DNA of 37,472 bases from CAG-791 sp963591995 (lineage in GTDB: Bacteria > Bacillota > Clostridia > Lachnospirales > Lachnospiraceae): positions 1 through 37,472 of the forward strand of contig CAVAUJ010000018.1 of the NCBI GenBank assembly GCA_963591995.1, in the 5' to 3' direction. A program made the translations under genes and the position numbers. Shown here in pieces: positions 15,722 to 23,085 of the stretch; the first letter of the stretch is position 1; the number at the start of each line of letters is the position of its first letter. The notes below the pieces were generated by a model that ran no database searches, had not been told where the DNA came from, and was given only the letters and a program-made list of their open reading frames with translations.

Positions 15722-17218
15722 ATGACGCAATATGTGATGGCCCTGGATGCAGGAACGACCAGCAACCGCTGCATCCTGTTCGACCGAAAAGGACGGATTG
15801 TCTCGATGGCGCAGCGGGAATTCCCGCAATATTATCCGAATCCCGGCTGGGTGGAAGAAGATGCGAATGAGATCTGGTCCACCATTCTGGCAGTGGCGGT
15901 GGAGGCCATGTACAAGGTGGGCATTACCGGGGAGCAGATTGCGGCCATCGGCATTACCAATCAGCGGGAGACGACCATTGTCTGGGACCGGGAGACGGGA
16001 GAGCCGGTTTACCGTGCGATCGTCTGGCAGTGCAGGAGAACCTCCGATCTGTGCGATGCCCTGAAGGAGAGAGGGCTTACCGCGGAGTACCGGAGAAGGA
16101 CGGGGCTGGTGATTGATGCCTACTTCTCTGCAACGAAGGTGAAGTGGATTCTGGACAACGTGGAGGGTGCGCGGCAGAAGGCCGAGGAGGGCAGGCTGGC
16201 CTTCGGGACGGTGGAAACCTGGCTGATCTGGAAGCTCACGGGGGGCAGGCACCACAGCACCGATTATTCCAATGCCAGCCGGACGATGATGTTCAACATC
16301 AATACCCTGGACTGGGACGATGAAATCCTGCGGGAGCTGGACATTCCGCGGAGCCTTTTGCCGAAGGTAAAGGATTCGAGCGGGTATTTCGGACATACGG
16401 ATCCGGCACTGTTTCAGGTCGGGATTCCGATCACCGGAGCGGCGGGGGACCAGCACTGCGCTCTTTTCGGACAGGCCTGCTTTCACCGGGGTGAGGTGAA
16501 GAATACCTATGGAACCGGCGGCTTCATGCTGCTGAACACGGGAGATACGCCGGTATTCTCGGAAAACGGACTGGTGACAACCATTGCCTGGGGGAGAGAC
16601 GGAAGGATCACGTATGCGCTGGAGGGCTCCATCTTTGTTGCGGGCGCTGCCATCCAATGGCTGCGGGATGAGATGCGTTTGATCGACTCCGCAGCGGACT
16701 CGGAATTTTTCGCCTCCAAGGTGACGGACACGAACGGCTGCTATGTCATCCCGGCATTTACAGGACTGGGAGCGCCTTATTGGGATCAATATGCGCGAGG
16801 GACCATCGTCGGCATCACGCGGGGCGTCAACAAGAATCACATCATCCGCGCTACGCTGGAATCCATCGCATATCTTGTCAACGATGTATTGAATGTCATG
16901 CGCAGGGATTCCGGCATCGGCATCCGGAAATTGAAGGTGGACGGCGGCGCGAGCGTCAACAATCTTCTCATGCAGATGCAGGCCGACATCGCGAACATTC
17001 CGGTGGAACGCCCTGCCTGCGTGGAGACCACAGCGCTGGGGGCAGCCTATCTTGCGGGGCTTGCCGTCGGCTATTGGAAGAGCACAGAGGAGCTCGCAGC
17101 CAACAACGAGCTGGAGCGGCGCTTTGAGCCGCAGATCACCGATGAGGAGCTTGCGGCCAGGCTGCGGGGCTGGAGGAAGGCCGTGCGGTACTCCTTTGAT
17201 TATGCAAGAGAGGAATAA
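15722..17218 (+). CDS. glpK: Glycerol kinase
   Basis: 498 aa FGGY-family kinase making glycerol-3-phosphate from glycerol and ATP. It begins with the phosphate-binding loop MALDAGTTSNR (6-16) and has NQRETT (about 80-85), GAAGDQ with the catalytic Asp (about 241-246), YGTGGF (about 263-268) and a C-terminal ATP-site region VDGGASVNN. GGAAGGGGGAGC lies just before the ATG. The segment before GAAGDQ reads YFGHTDPALFQVGIPI. It lacks the HFYG loop whose His is phosphorylated by HPr in many Gram-positive glycerol kinases, so PTS control looks unlikely (inference). It follows aroQ by 19 nt, an unusual partner for aro genes. No glpF or glpO is nearby. Confidence 0.96.
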   Translation: MTQYVMALDAGTTSNRCILFDRKGRIVSMAQREFPQYYPNPGWVEEDANEIWSTILAVAVEAMYKVGITGEQIAAIGITNQRETTIVWDRETGEPVYRAIVWQCRRTSDLCDALKERGLTAEYRRRTGLVIDAYFSATKVKWILDNVEGARQKAEEGRLAFGTVETWLIWKLTGGRHHSTDYSNASRTMMFNINTLDWDDEILRELDIPRSLLPKVKDSSGYFGHTDPALFQVGIPITGAAGDQHCALFGQACFHRGEVKNTYGTGGFMLLNTGDTPVFSENGLVTTIAWGRDGRITYALEGSIFVAGAAIQWLRDEMRLIDSAADSEFFASKVTDTNGCYVIPAFTGLGAPYWDQYARGTIVGITRGVNKNHIIRATLESIAYLVNDVLNVMRRDSGIGIRKLKVDGGASVNNLLMQMQADIANIPVERPACVETTALGAAYLAGLAVGYWKSTEELAANNELERRFEPQITDEELAARLRGWRKAVRYSFDYAREE

Positions 17219-17232
17219 GAGCAGCCAACAGG

Positions 17233-17277
17233 AAGAGGAGAACGATGCCGCCTAGACAGCACCGTTCTCCTCTTTTT
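17233..17277 (+). terminator. Terminator of glpK overlapping the convergent MATE gene
   Basis: Perfect 12-bp stem AAGAGGAGAACG (17233-17244) / CGTTCTCCTCTT (17263-17274) with an 18-nt loop, followed by a T tract. The 3' arm and part of the loop are also the last codons and stop of the minus-strand MATE gene. Confidence 0.88.
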
Positions 17278-18613
17278 CGCATTGCTTCATCAGATGCTCC
17301 CGGTTCCATTTGCGGTAGAAGGGGAGCTCAAAGGCGATCATTGCGGCCCAGCCGATGAAATAGGACCAGGGAATGGCCGCCATGCCCATGTGGAAGACAA
17401 AGACCATCGGCACGGCCGCCGCCACGCGGACCGCCATGTTCAGCATGCTGCTGATCAGCGTGACCTGGAGATCACCGATGCCGCGGAAATATCCCTGCAG
17501 TCCATTGGTGATCCCGGGCAGGATGTACATGAAGGCGATGAGGCGCAGATAGGTTCTTCCGATGGCGATGACCTCGGCATCCTGGGTAAAGAGGAGCATC
17601 ATCGGCTCTGCCAGGAAATAGAAGATGAGGCCGACCGCTATGCCGTAACCGATCTCGAGCATCATACCGTAGCGGTAGGCCTGATAGACCCGCCGGTGCT
17701 CGCCGGCTCCTTCGTTCTGCGCCATCACGCTGGTCATTGCATGTGCAACGTTCTGTTCAATGACAATTGCATAGTCGTCCACACGGTTCACGGAGCTGAA
17801 GGCGGCCGTCGAGGCGACGCCCATGGTGTTGACGATGCCCTGAATTCCAAGCTTACCCAACTGCACGGCGCATTGCTGCATGGCACTGACAAAGCCGTAT
17901 TGCAGGGTCAGCCTGAGAAGAGCGCCATCGAAGAGGAGCCAGCGCCTGCCCAGCTGCAGAAGCGGAATTTTCTTCTGAATGTAGAGAAAGCACAGGATGC
18001 CGGACAACCCCTCGGAGAGCACGGTTGCTACGGCACAGCCGACAATCCCCATGTGGAATACGATCACGAAGAAGAGGTCCCCCGCCACATTCAATGCGGC
18101 ACTCAATGCAAGGAACAGCAGAGGCGAACGGGAATCACCCATGGCCCGGAGCGTCCCGGCCAGGTAGTTGTAGATAAAATTAAACAGAAGGCCGAAGGCC
18201 ACAATGCGAAGGTAAACAACCGACTCCTCCAGAATGGCGGCATCCACCTGCAGCAGCTGCAGAAATTGCGGTGCGGCCAGGATCGTCACGAAGGCCATTG
18301 CCGCCGCGAAAACCAGACCGGACACCATGCCGGTGGACACCTGCCGCTGCAGACGCTCAAATTGCTTGGAGCCGAACATCATGCCGATCAGGACGCCTGT
18401 TCCGAGGCAGATCCCCTGTTCAAAGAGAATGAAGAGCGTGATCAGCGGATTGCTGGTGCCGACGGCAGCCAGAGCGGAGGCGCCGACAAAGCGGCCGACG
18501 ATGATGCTGTCCGCTGCGTTGTAGGTGAGCTGCAGAAGATTGCCCAGCACCAGCGGGATTGTGAATTTTACCAGAATGGGCAGAAGACTGCCCTTTGTCA
18601 TGTCATGTGTCAT
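17252..18613 (-). CDS. MATE-family multidrug/cation efflux transporter
   Basis: 453 aa integral membrane protein with about 12 helices in two homologous halves, as in MATE exporters (NorM/DinF-like), which expel drugs or metabolites using Na+ or H+. Typical early sequence is seen: PLVLGNLLQLTYNAADSIIVGRFVG region (about 20-45) with Asn and Asp in the helix, and GTLRAMGDSRSP (about 154-165). GAGAGGAC lies ahead of the ATG. It sits on the minus strand 20 nt downstream of the tRNA-Gly terminator with no room for its own promoter, so expression probably depends on read-through or on a promoter inside the tRNA region. Substrate unknown. Confidence 0.94.
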   Translation of the reverse strand: MTHDMTKGSLLPILVKFTIPLVLGNLLQLTYNAADSIIVGRFVGASALAAVGTSNPLITLFILFEQGICLGTGVLIGMMFGSKQFERLQRQVSTGMVSGLVFAAAMAFVTILAAPQFLQLLQVDAAILEESVVYLRIVAFGLLFNFIYNYLAGTLRAMGDSRSPLLFLALSAALNVAGDLFFVIVFHMGIVGCAVATVLSEGLSGILCFLYIQKKIPLLQLGRRWLLFDGALLRLTLQYGFVSAMQQCAVQLGKLGIQGIVNTMGVASTAAFSSVNRVDDYAIVIEQNVAHAMTSVMAQNEGAGEHRRVYQAYRYGMMLEIGYGIAVGLIFYFLAEPMMLLFTQDAEVIAIGRTYLRLIAFMYILPGITNGLQGYFRGIGDLQVTLISSMLNMAVRVAAAVPMVFVFHMGMAAIPWSYFIGWAAMIAFELPFYRKWNREHLMKQCEKEENGAV

Positions 18614-18631
18614 ATCCGTCCTCTCTAAGAG

Positions 18632-18664
18632 AAAAGAGCAGGGGCGAAAGCCTCTGCTCTTTTT
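18632..18664 (-). terminator. Hairpin terminator between tRNA-Gly and MATE gene
   Basis: A 14-bp stem (18632-18645 with 18650-18663, one G-T pair) closed by a four-base loop. On the minus strand it ends in TTTT right after the tRNA. It also has a T-rich end on the plus strand. It should terminate the tRNA transcript, at least partly. Confidence 0.85.
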
Positions 18665-18666
18665 GC

Positions 18667-18737
18667 AGCGGTATACGAGAATCGAACTCGCACCCCAACC
18701 TTGGGAAGGTCGTATTCTACCATTGAACTAATACCGC
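18667..18737 (-). tRNA. tRNA-Gly (anticodon CCC)
   Basis: The minus strand folds into a full cloverleaf: acceptor GCGGTAT / ATACCGC (18737-18731 with 18674-18668), D arm GTTC-AATGGTA-GAAT, anticodon arm CGACC-TTCCCAA-GGTTG, and T arm GCGAG-TTCGATT-CTCGT. The anticodon CCC reads the glycine codon GGG. The discriminator base is T, as usual for glycine, and the CCA end is not encoded. A good promoter lies upstream and a hairpin terminator downstream. Confidence 0.97.
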
Positions 18738-18747
18738 GAACACAGGA

Positions 18748-18777
18748 ATTGTAGCATACGTCCTCGCGGAAAGTAAA
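18748..18777 (-). promoter_or_regulatory. Promoter of tRNA-Gly
   Basis: Minus-strand TTTACT (18777-18772) and TACAAT (18753-18748) with 18-bp spacing and an extended -10 (TGCTACAAT). The -10 ends 11 bp before the first tRNA base. Confidence 0.75.
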
Positions 18778-18796
18778 GCGTAAATTCGTTGTAATA

Positions 18797-18830
18797 ATTG
18801 TCGGCACAAAAGCGTACAATATTGTCGGCA
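18797..18830. repeat. Direct repeat ATTGTCGGCA x2
   Basis: The 10-mer ATTGTCGGCA occurs at 18797-18806 and 18821-18830, start-to-start 24 bp, flanking a TACAAT (18815-18820) that could be a plus-strand -10. It lies between the tRNA promoter and the ABC transporter gene and could be a paired regulator site. No good -35 was found. Confidence 0.5.
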
Positions 18831-18923
18831 GGCAACAGGGTGAAAGAGAACGGGAGTCGGAGAAAGATTCCGAACCCTGCTTGCAGCAAGGCTGCGGGCG
18901 GTCTGCCGGGAAGGGAGATGGAG

Positions 18924-20600
18924 ATGAGGGAGAGAGGAAAATTCCTTCGGATATTCTGCGCGGTTCTGCTCGCGGTTCTGGTGCTGGGTGGCACCTGCGG
19001 GGCGGCCGCGGTGAATGTGAAGGCAGCGGAGGCAGCGGAGACGGCAGACACGGCGGATACGGATGCGGATGCAGCTGCGGCAAGGGCTTCTTATGTGGAA
19101 CTGCTGGATACCAAAACGGCCGGCGTGATGACCGGAACCCCGCAGGACAGCTTTGCGCAGTCGGCATTTCCGAATGCAAAGCTGGAATATTTTAACAACA
19201 TGGCGGATCTGGCGCTGGCTCTGCACATGAAGAAGGTGGACTTCATTGTTCTGCCGGTCACCAACTATTACAGCCTTGCGGAGCAATATCCGGAATTCGG
19301 ATATCTGAATATGCCGATTGTGGAGCTGGACATCGGTGCCATCTTTCCGAAAACGGAGGAAGCGGATGCGCTGCGCGCAAAGTTCAACGCGTACGTCGAA
19401 GAGATCAAAGAGAGCGGAGAGCTCAAAAAGCTGCAGGACTACTGGCTTTATCCGAAGGATTGGGAGAACATCGATATTCCGACGACCGGCGAAAACGGCG
19501 TTCTGAATCTTGCGACGGTCAATACCTTGAAGCCGTTCTCCTTTATGCTCAACGGAAAGAATGCCGGATTCGACATGGCGGTCCTTGCGGGCTTCGGCAA
19601 AGAGTACGGGTATGGCTTTCACATTGAAAATGTAGATTTTTCCGGTGTCTTAAGCGGCATTGCGGCGGATAAATATGACATTGCGGCCGGACAGATCGCC
19701 TGGACAGAGGAGCGGGCACAGAGTGTTGTATATTCCGATTTTCTGTACACGATGGTCATTGTTCCGATCATCAACACGGACAGCATCCGTACGGACGATA
19801 CGATCATGGCGCACGATACGGCCGGCGGCGCGGCGCAGAATACGACCTCTGCGGGTGTACAGGACAAGGAGAGCGCTCTTTTTACGAGCATCCGGCGGAC
19901 CCTCCTGGAGCAGGACCGGTGGAAATCCATTCGGGATGGCTTTGGCATCACGCTTTTGATAACGGCAGCAGGATTTGCGTTGGCCAATGTGCTGGGGGCG
20001 CTGTTCTGTGCGATGGCGATGTCACGAAGAAAGCTCCTTCGCATGGTGGCGGGCGTGTATTCTGCCATGATGCAGGGCCTGCCGGTGGTGGTCATTCTGA
20101 TGATCCTGTACTATGTTGTCTTCGGCCGCTCCAAGGTGTCCAATGTTGCGGTGGCAATCCTTGGGTTCGGGCTGATCTTCGGCGCCTATATGGCACAGCT
20201 GTTCGAGAGCGGCATCGGCGGCGTGGAAAAGGGGCAGTGGGAAGCGGCGCTGGCATCCGGCCTGACCAGGCGGCAGACCTTCCGCGGAATCGTGCTGCCG
20301 CAGGCGGCGCGGGCCGTGCTTCCCGGGTATTTCAGCAATCTTATCAGTCTGATGAAGGGTACGGCGGTTGTTGGCTACATCGCCGTGACAGACCTTACCA
20401 AGGCGGGAGATATCATCCGCAGCAGTACCTTTGAGGCGGTGGTGCCGCTGATGAGCATCGCGGTCATTTATCTTGCCATGGCGGGAATTCTCCTTCTTGT
20501 CATGCGCCTGCTCCGCGACCGCCTGGAGCGGAGACTGACAAGGAAGGAGAAACGGCAGGGTGCCTTGACGGGCGACGGACGAAAAGGGGCGACGAGATGA
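18924..20600 (+). CDS. Amino-acid-type ABC transporter, fused substrate-binding and permease protein
   Basis: 558 aa membrane protein. An N-terminal signal/anchor (about 8-27, hydrophobic, after MRERGKF) is followed by two periplasmic-binding-like segments of the SBP_bac_3 type. The first (about 50-185) looks like a partial domain; the second (about 193-300) has GFDMAVLAGFGKEYGYGF, KYDIAAGQIAWTEERAQ. A HisM/GlnP-type permease (about 345-545) carries the ATPase-coupling EAA loop EAALASGLTRRQTFRGIVLP. Several starts are in frame. I choose ATG 18924 because AAGGGAG lies 6 nt ahead; ATG 18918 is also possible, and the track back to 18798 is not signal-like. It overlaps the ATPase gene by 4 nt (ATGA). 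The ligand is probably a polar amino acid; which one cannot be told. The binding domain would stay tethered outside the membrane next to the permease. Confidence 0.9.
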   Translation: MRERGKFLRIFCAVLLAVLVLGGTCGAAAVNVKAAEAAETADTADTDADAAAARASYVELLDTKTAGVMTGTPQDSFAQSAFPNAKLEYFNNMADLALALHMKKVDFIVLPVTNYYSLAEQYPEFGYLNMPIVELDIGAIFPKTEEADALRAKFNAYVEEIKESGELKKLQDYWLYPKDWENIDIPTTGENGVLNLATVNTLKPFSFMLNGKNAGFDMAVLAGFGKEYGYGFHIENVDFSGVLSGIAADKYDIAAGQIAWTEERAQSVVYSDFLYTMVIVPIINTDSIRTDDTIMAHDTAGGAAQNTTSAGVQDKESALFTSIRRTLLEQDRWKSIRDGFGITLLITAAGFALANVLGALFCAMAMSRRKLLRMVAGVYSAMMQGLPVVVILMILYYVVFGRSKVSNVAVAILGFGLIFGAYMAQLFESGIGGVEKGQWEAALASGLTRRQTFRGIVLPQAARAVLPGYFSNLISLMKGTAVVGYIAVTDLTKAGDIIRSSTFEAVVPLMSIAVIYLAMAGILLLVMRLLRDRLERRLTRKEKRQGALTGDGRKGATR

Positions 20601-21697
20601 CAGAGGAACTGATTACCATCGAACATTTGCAGAAGAAATTCGGGGACGAGGTTATCCTGAAGGACGTCAGCACCGTGATCCGAAGAGGAGAGGTGGTCTG
20701 CGTCATCGGGCCGTCCGGAACGGGGAAATCCACGTTTCTGCGATGCCTGAACCGTCTGGAAACGCCGAGCTCTGGCAGAGTTGTCTTTGACGGCACGGAT
20801 ATGGGAGCAAGGGGCTGCGACCTGAGCAGAATGCGGCAGAAGATGGGGATGGTTTTCCAGGGATTTAACCTGTACCATCACATGAACGTAATCGACAATA
20901 TTATGTATGCGCCCATGAAGGTCCTCGGTCTGTCCCGGGAGGAGGCATACGAAAGCGGCAGAAAGCTGCTGCGGACGGTGGGGCTCGAGGAGAAGGAGAA
21001 GAGCTTTCCGGATGAGCTCTCCGGCGGACAGAAGCAGAGAATTGCCATTGCCAGAACGCTGGCCATGAAGCCGGAGGTTATCCTGTTCGACGAACCGACG
21101 TCGGCGCTGGATCCGACCATGGAGGGAGAAGTGGTGGCCGTGATCCGGCGGCTGGCCCAGGAGGGCATGACGATGGTGATCGTCACGCACAACATGCGGC
21201 TGGCCGGGAGCATAGCTACCCGCGTTATTTATATGGATCACGGGATCATTTGCGAGGAGGGAACGCCGGGACAGATCTTCGATCATCCGCAGAAGGAGGA
21301 GACGAGGCGCTTCATCAACGGCCTGTCCGGCCTGCATATGAGCTTTCTGCGGGATGGTCTGGATTATCTGGGACTTCTGAGCAAGATCAACGAGCTGGCC
21401 GTCCGAAAGCTGTTTGCGCCGAAATTCGTCTATCGGATCGAGGCCTCCGTGGAGGAGGTTTATCTGCAGACGATTCTGCCGACGTTGAAGGACAATGTGC
21501 TGGTGAACTTCGATCTGGAATATTCCGAAAAGCTGGAAACCTGTGAAATCCGGTTCCGCTGGTCATCGACTCCGAACAATCCGCTGACGCAGATGGACGA
21601 GCTTTCGCGCAGGCTTGCGGAGCATGCCGCCAGGGACATTCAATATCATTGCGGCGAGGACGGCAGCAATGAAATCCGGATTGTTGTGGAGGAGTAG
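20597..21697 (+). CDS. Amino-acid-type ABC transporter ATP-binding protein with C-terminal extension
   Basis: 366 aa ATPase of the GlnQ/HisP group. Walker A GPSGTGKST (38-46), Q-loop VFQGFN, signature LSGGQKQR (about 142-149), Walker B VILFDEPTSALDP and switch His in VTHNM are intact. The core ends near residue 245 (DHPQKEETRRFI). About 115 further residues follow (about 250-366), rich in Glu and ending DGSNEIRIVVEE; these are absent from typical GlnQ proteins of about 240-250 aa and may be a regulatory domain of the ACT/NIL general type, though I do not recognise it surely. The start overlaps the fused permease by 4 nt, so the two should form one transporter. Confidence 0.93.
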   Translation: MTEELITIEHLQKKFGDEVILKDVSTVIRRGEVVCVIGPSGTGKSTFLRCLNRLETPSSGRVVFDGTDMGARGCDLSRMRQKMGMVFQGFNLYHHMNVIDNIMYAPMKVLGLSREEAYESGRKLLRTVGLEEKEKSFPDELSGGQKQRIAIARTLAMKPEVILFDEPTSALDPTMEGEVVAVIRRLAQEGMTMVIVTHNMRLAGSIATRVIYMDHGIICEEGTPGQIFDHPQKEETRRFINGLSGLHMSFLRDGLDYLGLLSKINELAVRKLFAPKFVYRIEASVEEVYLQTILPTLKDNVLVNFDLEYSEKLETCEIRFRWSSTPNNPLTQMDELSRRLAEHAARDIQYHCGEDGSNEIRIVVEE

Positions 21698-21698
21698 T

Positions 21699-22412
21699 AT
21701 GACCGGAATGCGGAAAAGATGGACCGTCAACCGTCAGATGTCGGAGGCGACCAGTGTCATGGCGGCGCTTACGCTGTCGGGCGGACTGCAGGATGCATAT
21801 TCCTATTTCCTGCGCGGAAAGGTATTTGCAAATGCGCAGACCGGCAACATCGTTCTGATGGGCGCTGCTTTTTTCGGAGGCGATGTAAAGAAGGGGCTGC
21901 GCTATCTGGTCCCGGTGCTCGCCTTTGCCTTCGGCGTGTTTGTTGCCGAGCTGATTCATACGAAATTCAAGGAGTGCAGCGGAGTTCACTGGCGGCAGAT
22001 CATTGTCGTCATGGAGATTGCGCTGCTTCTGGCGGTGGGCTTCATGCCGCTGCGGGAAGGAATTGTGAATTCGGCTGCCAATGCGCTCACATCCTTTTCC
22101 TGCGCCATGCAGGTGCAGGCATTCCGGAAGGTCAACGGGCATGCATATGCGAGCACGATGTGCATCGGCAACATGCGCAGCGGCATGGAGGCGCTGAGCA
22201 CCCTTGTGACAACGGGGAATCCCCGCTATCTGCGGAAGGCGCTTCAATATCTTCTGGTCATTGTGCTGTTCCTTACGGGCGCGGGCGCCGGCAGCGTTCT
22301 CGCGGGACGGCTCGGAGAGCGAATGATCTGGATCTCGTGCGGTCTTCTGGCGGCGGCATGCCTGCTGATGTTCATCCGGTATGAGGAGAACGAAAAGCGG
22401 GCCTCAGCGTAG
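21699..22412 (+). CDS. DUF1275 (YoaK-type) membrane protein
   Basis: 237 aa protein with about six hydrophobic segments. It fits the YoaK/DUF1275 family: FANAQTGNIVLMG (about 46-58), ALTSFSCAMQVQAFRKVNG (about 129-147) and STMCIGNMRSG are the family's conserved stretches. It begins one base after the ATPase stop, with GGAGGAG inside the end of that gene, so it belongs to the same transcript. Function of the family is not established. Membership of the transporter operon hints at an accessory role in transport or export of the same solute (inference). Confidence 0.9.
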   Translation: MTGMRKRWTVNRQMSEATSVMAALTLSGGLQDAYSYFLRGKVFANAQTGNIVLMGAAFFGGDVKKGLRYLVPVLAFAFGVFVAELIHTKFKECSGVHWRQIIVVMEIALLLAVGFMPLREGIVNSAANALTSFSCAMQVQAFRKVNGHAYASTMCIGNMRSGMEALSTLVTTGNPRYLRKALQYLLVIVLFLTGAGAGSVLAGRLGERMIWISCGLLAAACLLMFIRYEENEKRASA

Positions 22413-22448
22413 ACCGGCTTCTGCCGATGCCGGGAGCCTCGCGGTATC

Positions 22449-22477
22449 TTGGCAGCCTTGGCGCACAGACGTATAAT
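22449..22477 (+). promoter_or_regulatory. Promoter of mscL
   Basis: TTGGCA (22449-22454) and a perfect TATAAT (22472-22477) with 17-bp spacing. Transcription would start near 22484, about 43 nt ahead of mscL. Confidence 0.78.
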
Positions 22478-22526
22478 GGACGTAATTATGTGCGGAAAAC
22501 AGCATCGGCGGCAGAGGAGGCCTGGG

Positions 22527-22982
22527 ATGAGCAGAGAGAGTGCGTTTTTTTCGGAATTCAAGAAATTCATCATGCGCGGCAATGTGATGGATATGGCAGT
22601 CGGTGTGATCATTGGAGGCGCCTTTACCTCGGTTGTCACATCGCTGAATACGGACATCATATCGCCGGTTCTGGCGCTTTTCGGAGGAACGGATTTCTCT
22701 TATCTGAGCGTGACGATCGGCGAGGGCGAGAATGCGCCGGTCCTTTCCTACGGAGTGTTCATTACGGCAGTCATCAATTTTCTGATCACTGCATTGATCC
22801 TGTTCTGCATCCTGCGGGGGTTCAATAAGGCGACGGAGAGGGCCAATGCGCTGCTGAAGAAGGGGGAAAAGGAGGCGGCGCCGGAGGAAACGGAGAAGAT
22901 GTGTCCGTATTGCTGCACCAAGATTCCGGTGAAGGCAACGCGCTGCCCGCATTGCACATCGGAACTGAAAATGAACGCGTGA
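22527..22982 (+). CDS. mscL: Large-conductance mechanosensitive channel with zinc-ribbon tail
   Basis: 151 aa channel that opens under membrane tension to release solutes on osmotic downshock. The N-terminal amphipathic helix FFSEFKKFIMRGNVMDMAVGVIIGGAF (two halves: 7-19, 20-33) leads into TM1, and TM2 is about 75-97. The C-terminal helix is followed by a four-Cys cluster at 126, 129, 140 and 143 (CPYC, CPHC) that looks like a zinc ribbon, absent in the E. coli protein. The ATG is preceded by GAGGAGG, and the gene has its own promoter and a terminator hairpin. The longer open frame back to 22449 is not used because it overlaps the promoter. Confidence 0.95.
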   Translation: MSRESAFFSEFKKFIMRGNVMDMAVGVIIGGAFTSVVTSLNTDIISPVLALFGGTDFSYLSVTIGEGENAPVLSYGVFITAVINFLITALILFCILRGFNKATERANALLKKGEKEAAPEETEKMCPYCCTKIPVKATRCPHCTSELKMNA

Positions 22983-23004
22983 CGGGGCGCGGAAGATATG
23001 TTGA

Positions 23005-23036
23005 CGAAAAGAATCCGCGCGTGCGGATTCTTTTCG
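23005..23036 (+). terminator. Hairpin terminator after mscL
   Basis: A perfect 14-bp stem (23005-23018 with 23023-23036) with a GCGT loop. The T run lies within the 3' arm (ATTCTTTTCG), so it may work less efficiently than the classic form. Confidence 0.7.
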
Positions 23037-23085
23037 TGCGGAAGCGGAAAATGCGGCACAGAAGGGGAGAACGGGTCGGGACAGC

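Noticed and set aside
18667..18737. tRNA-Gly as an integration site of a mobile element
   Set aside because: No integrase, no repeated tRNA 3' end and no transfer genes are seen nearby.
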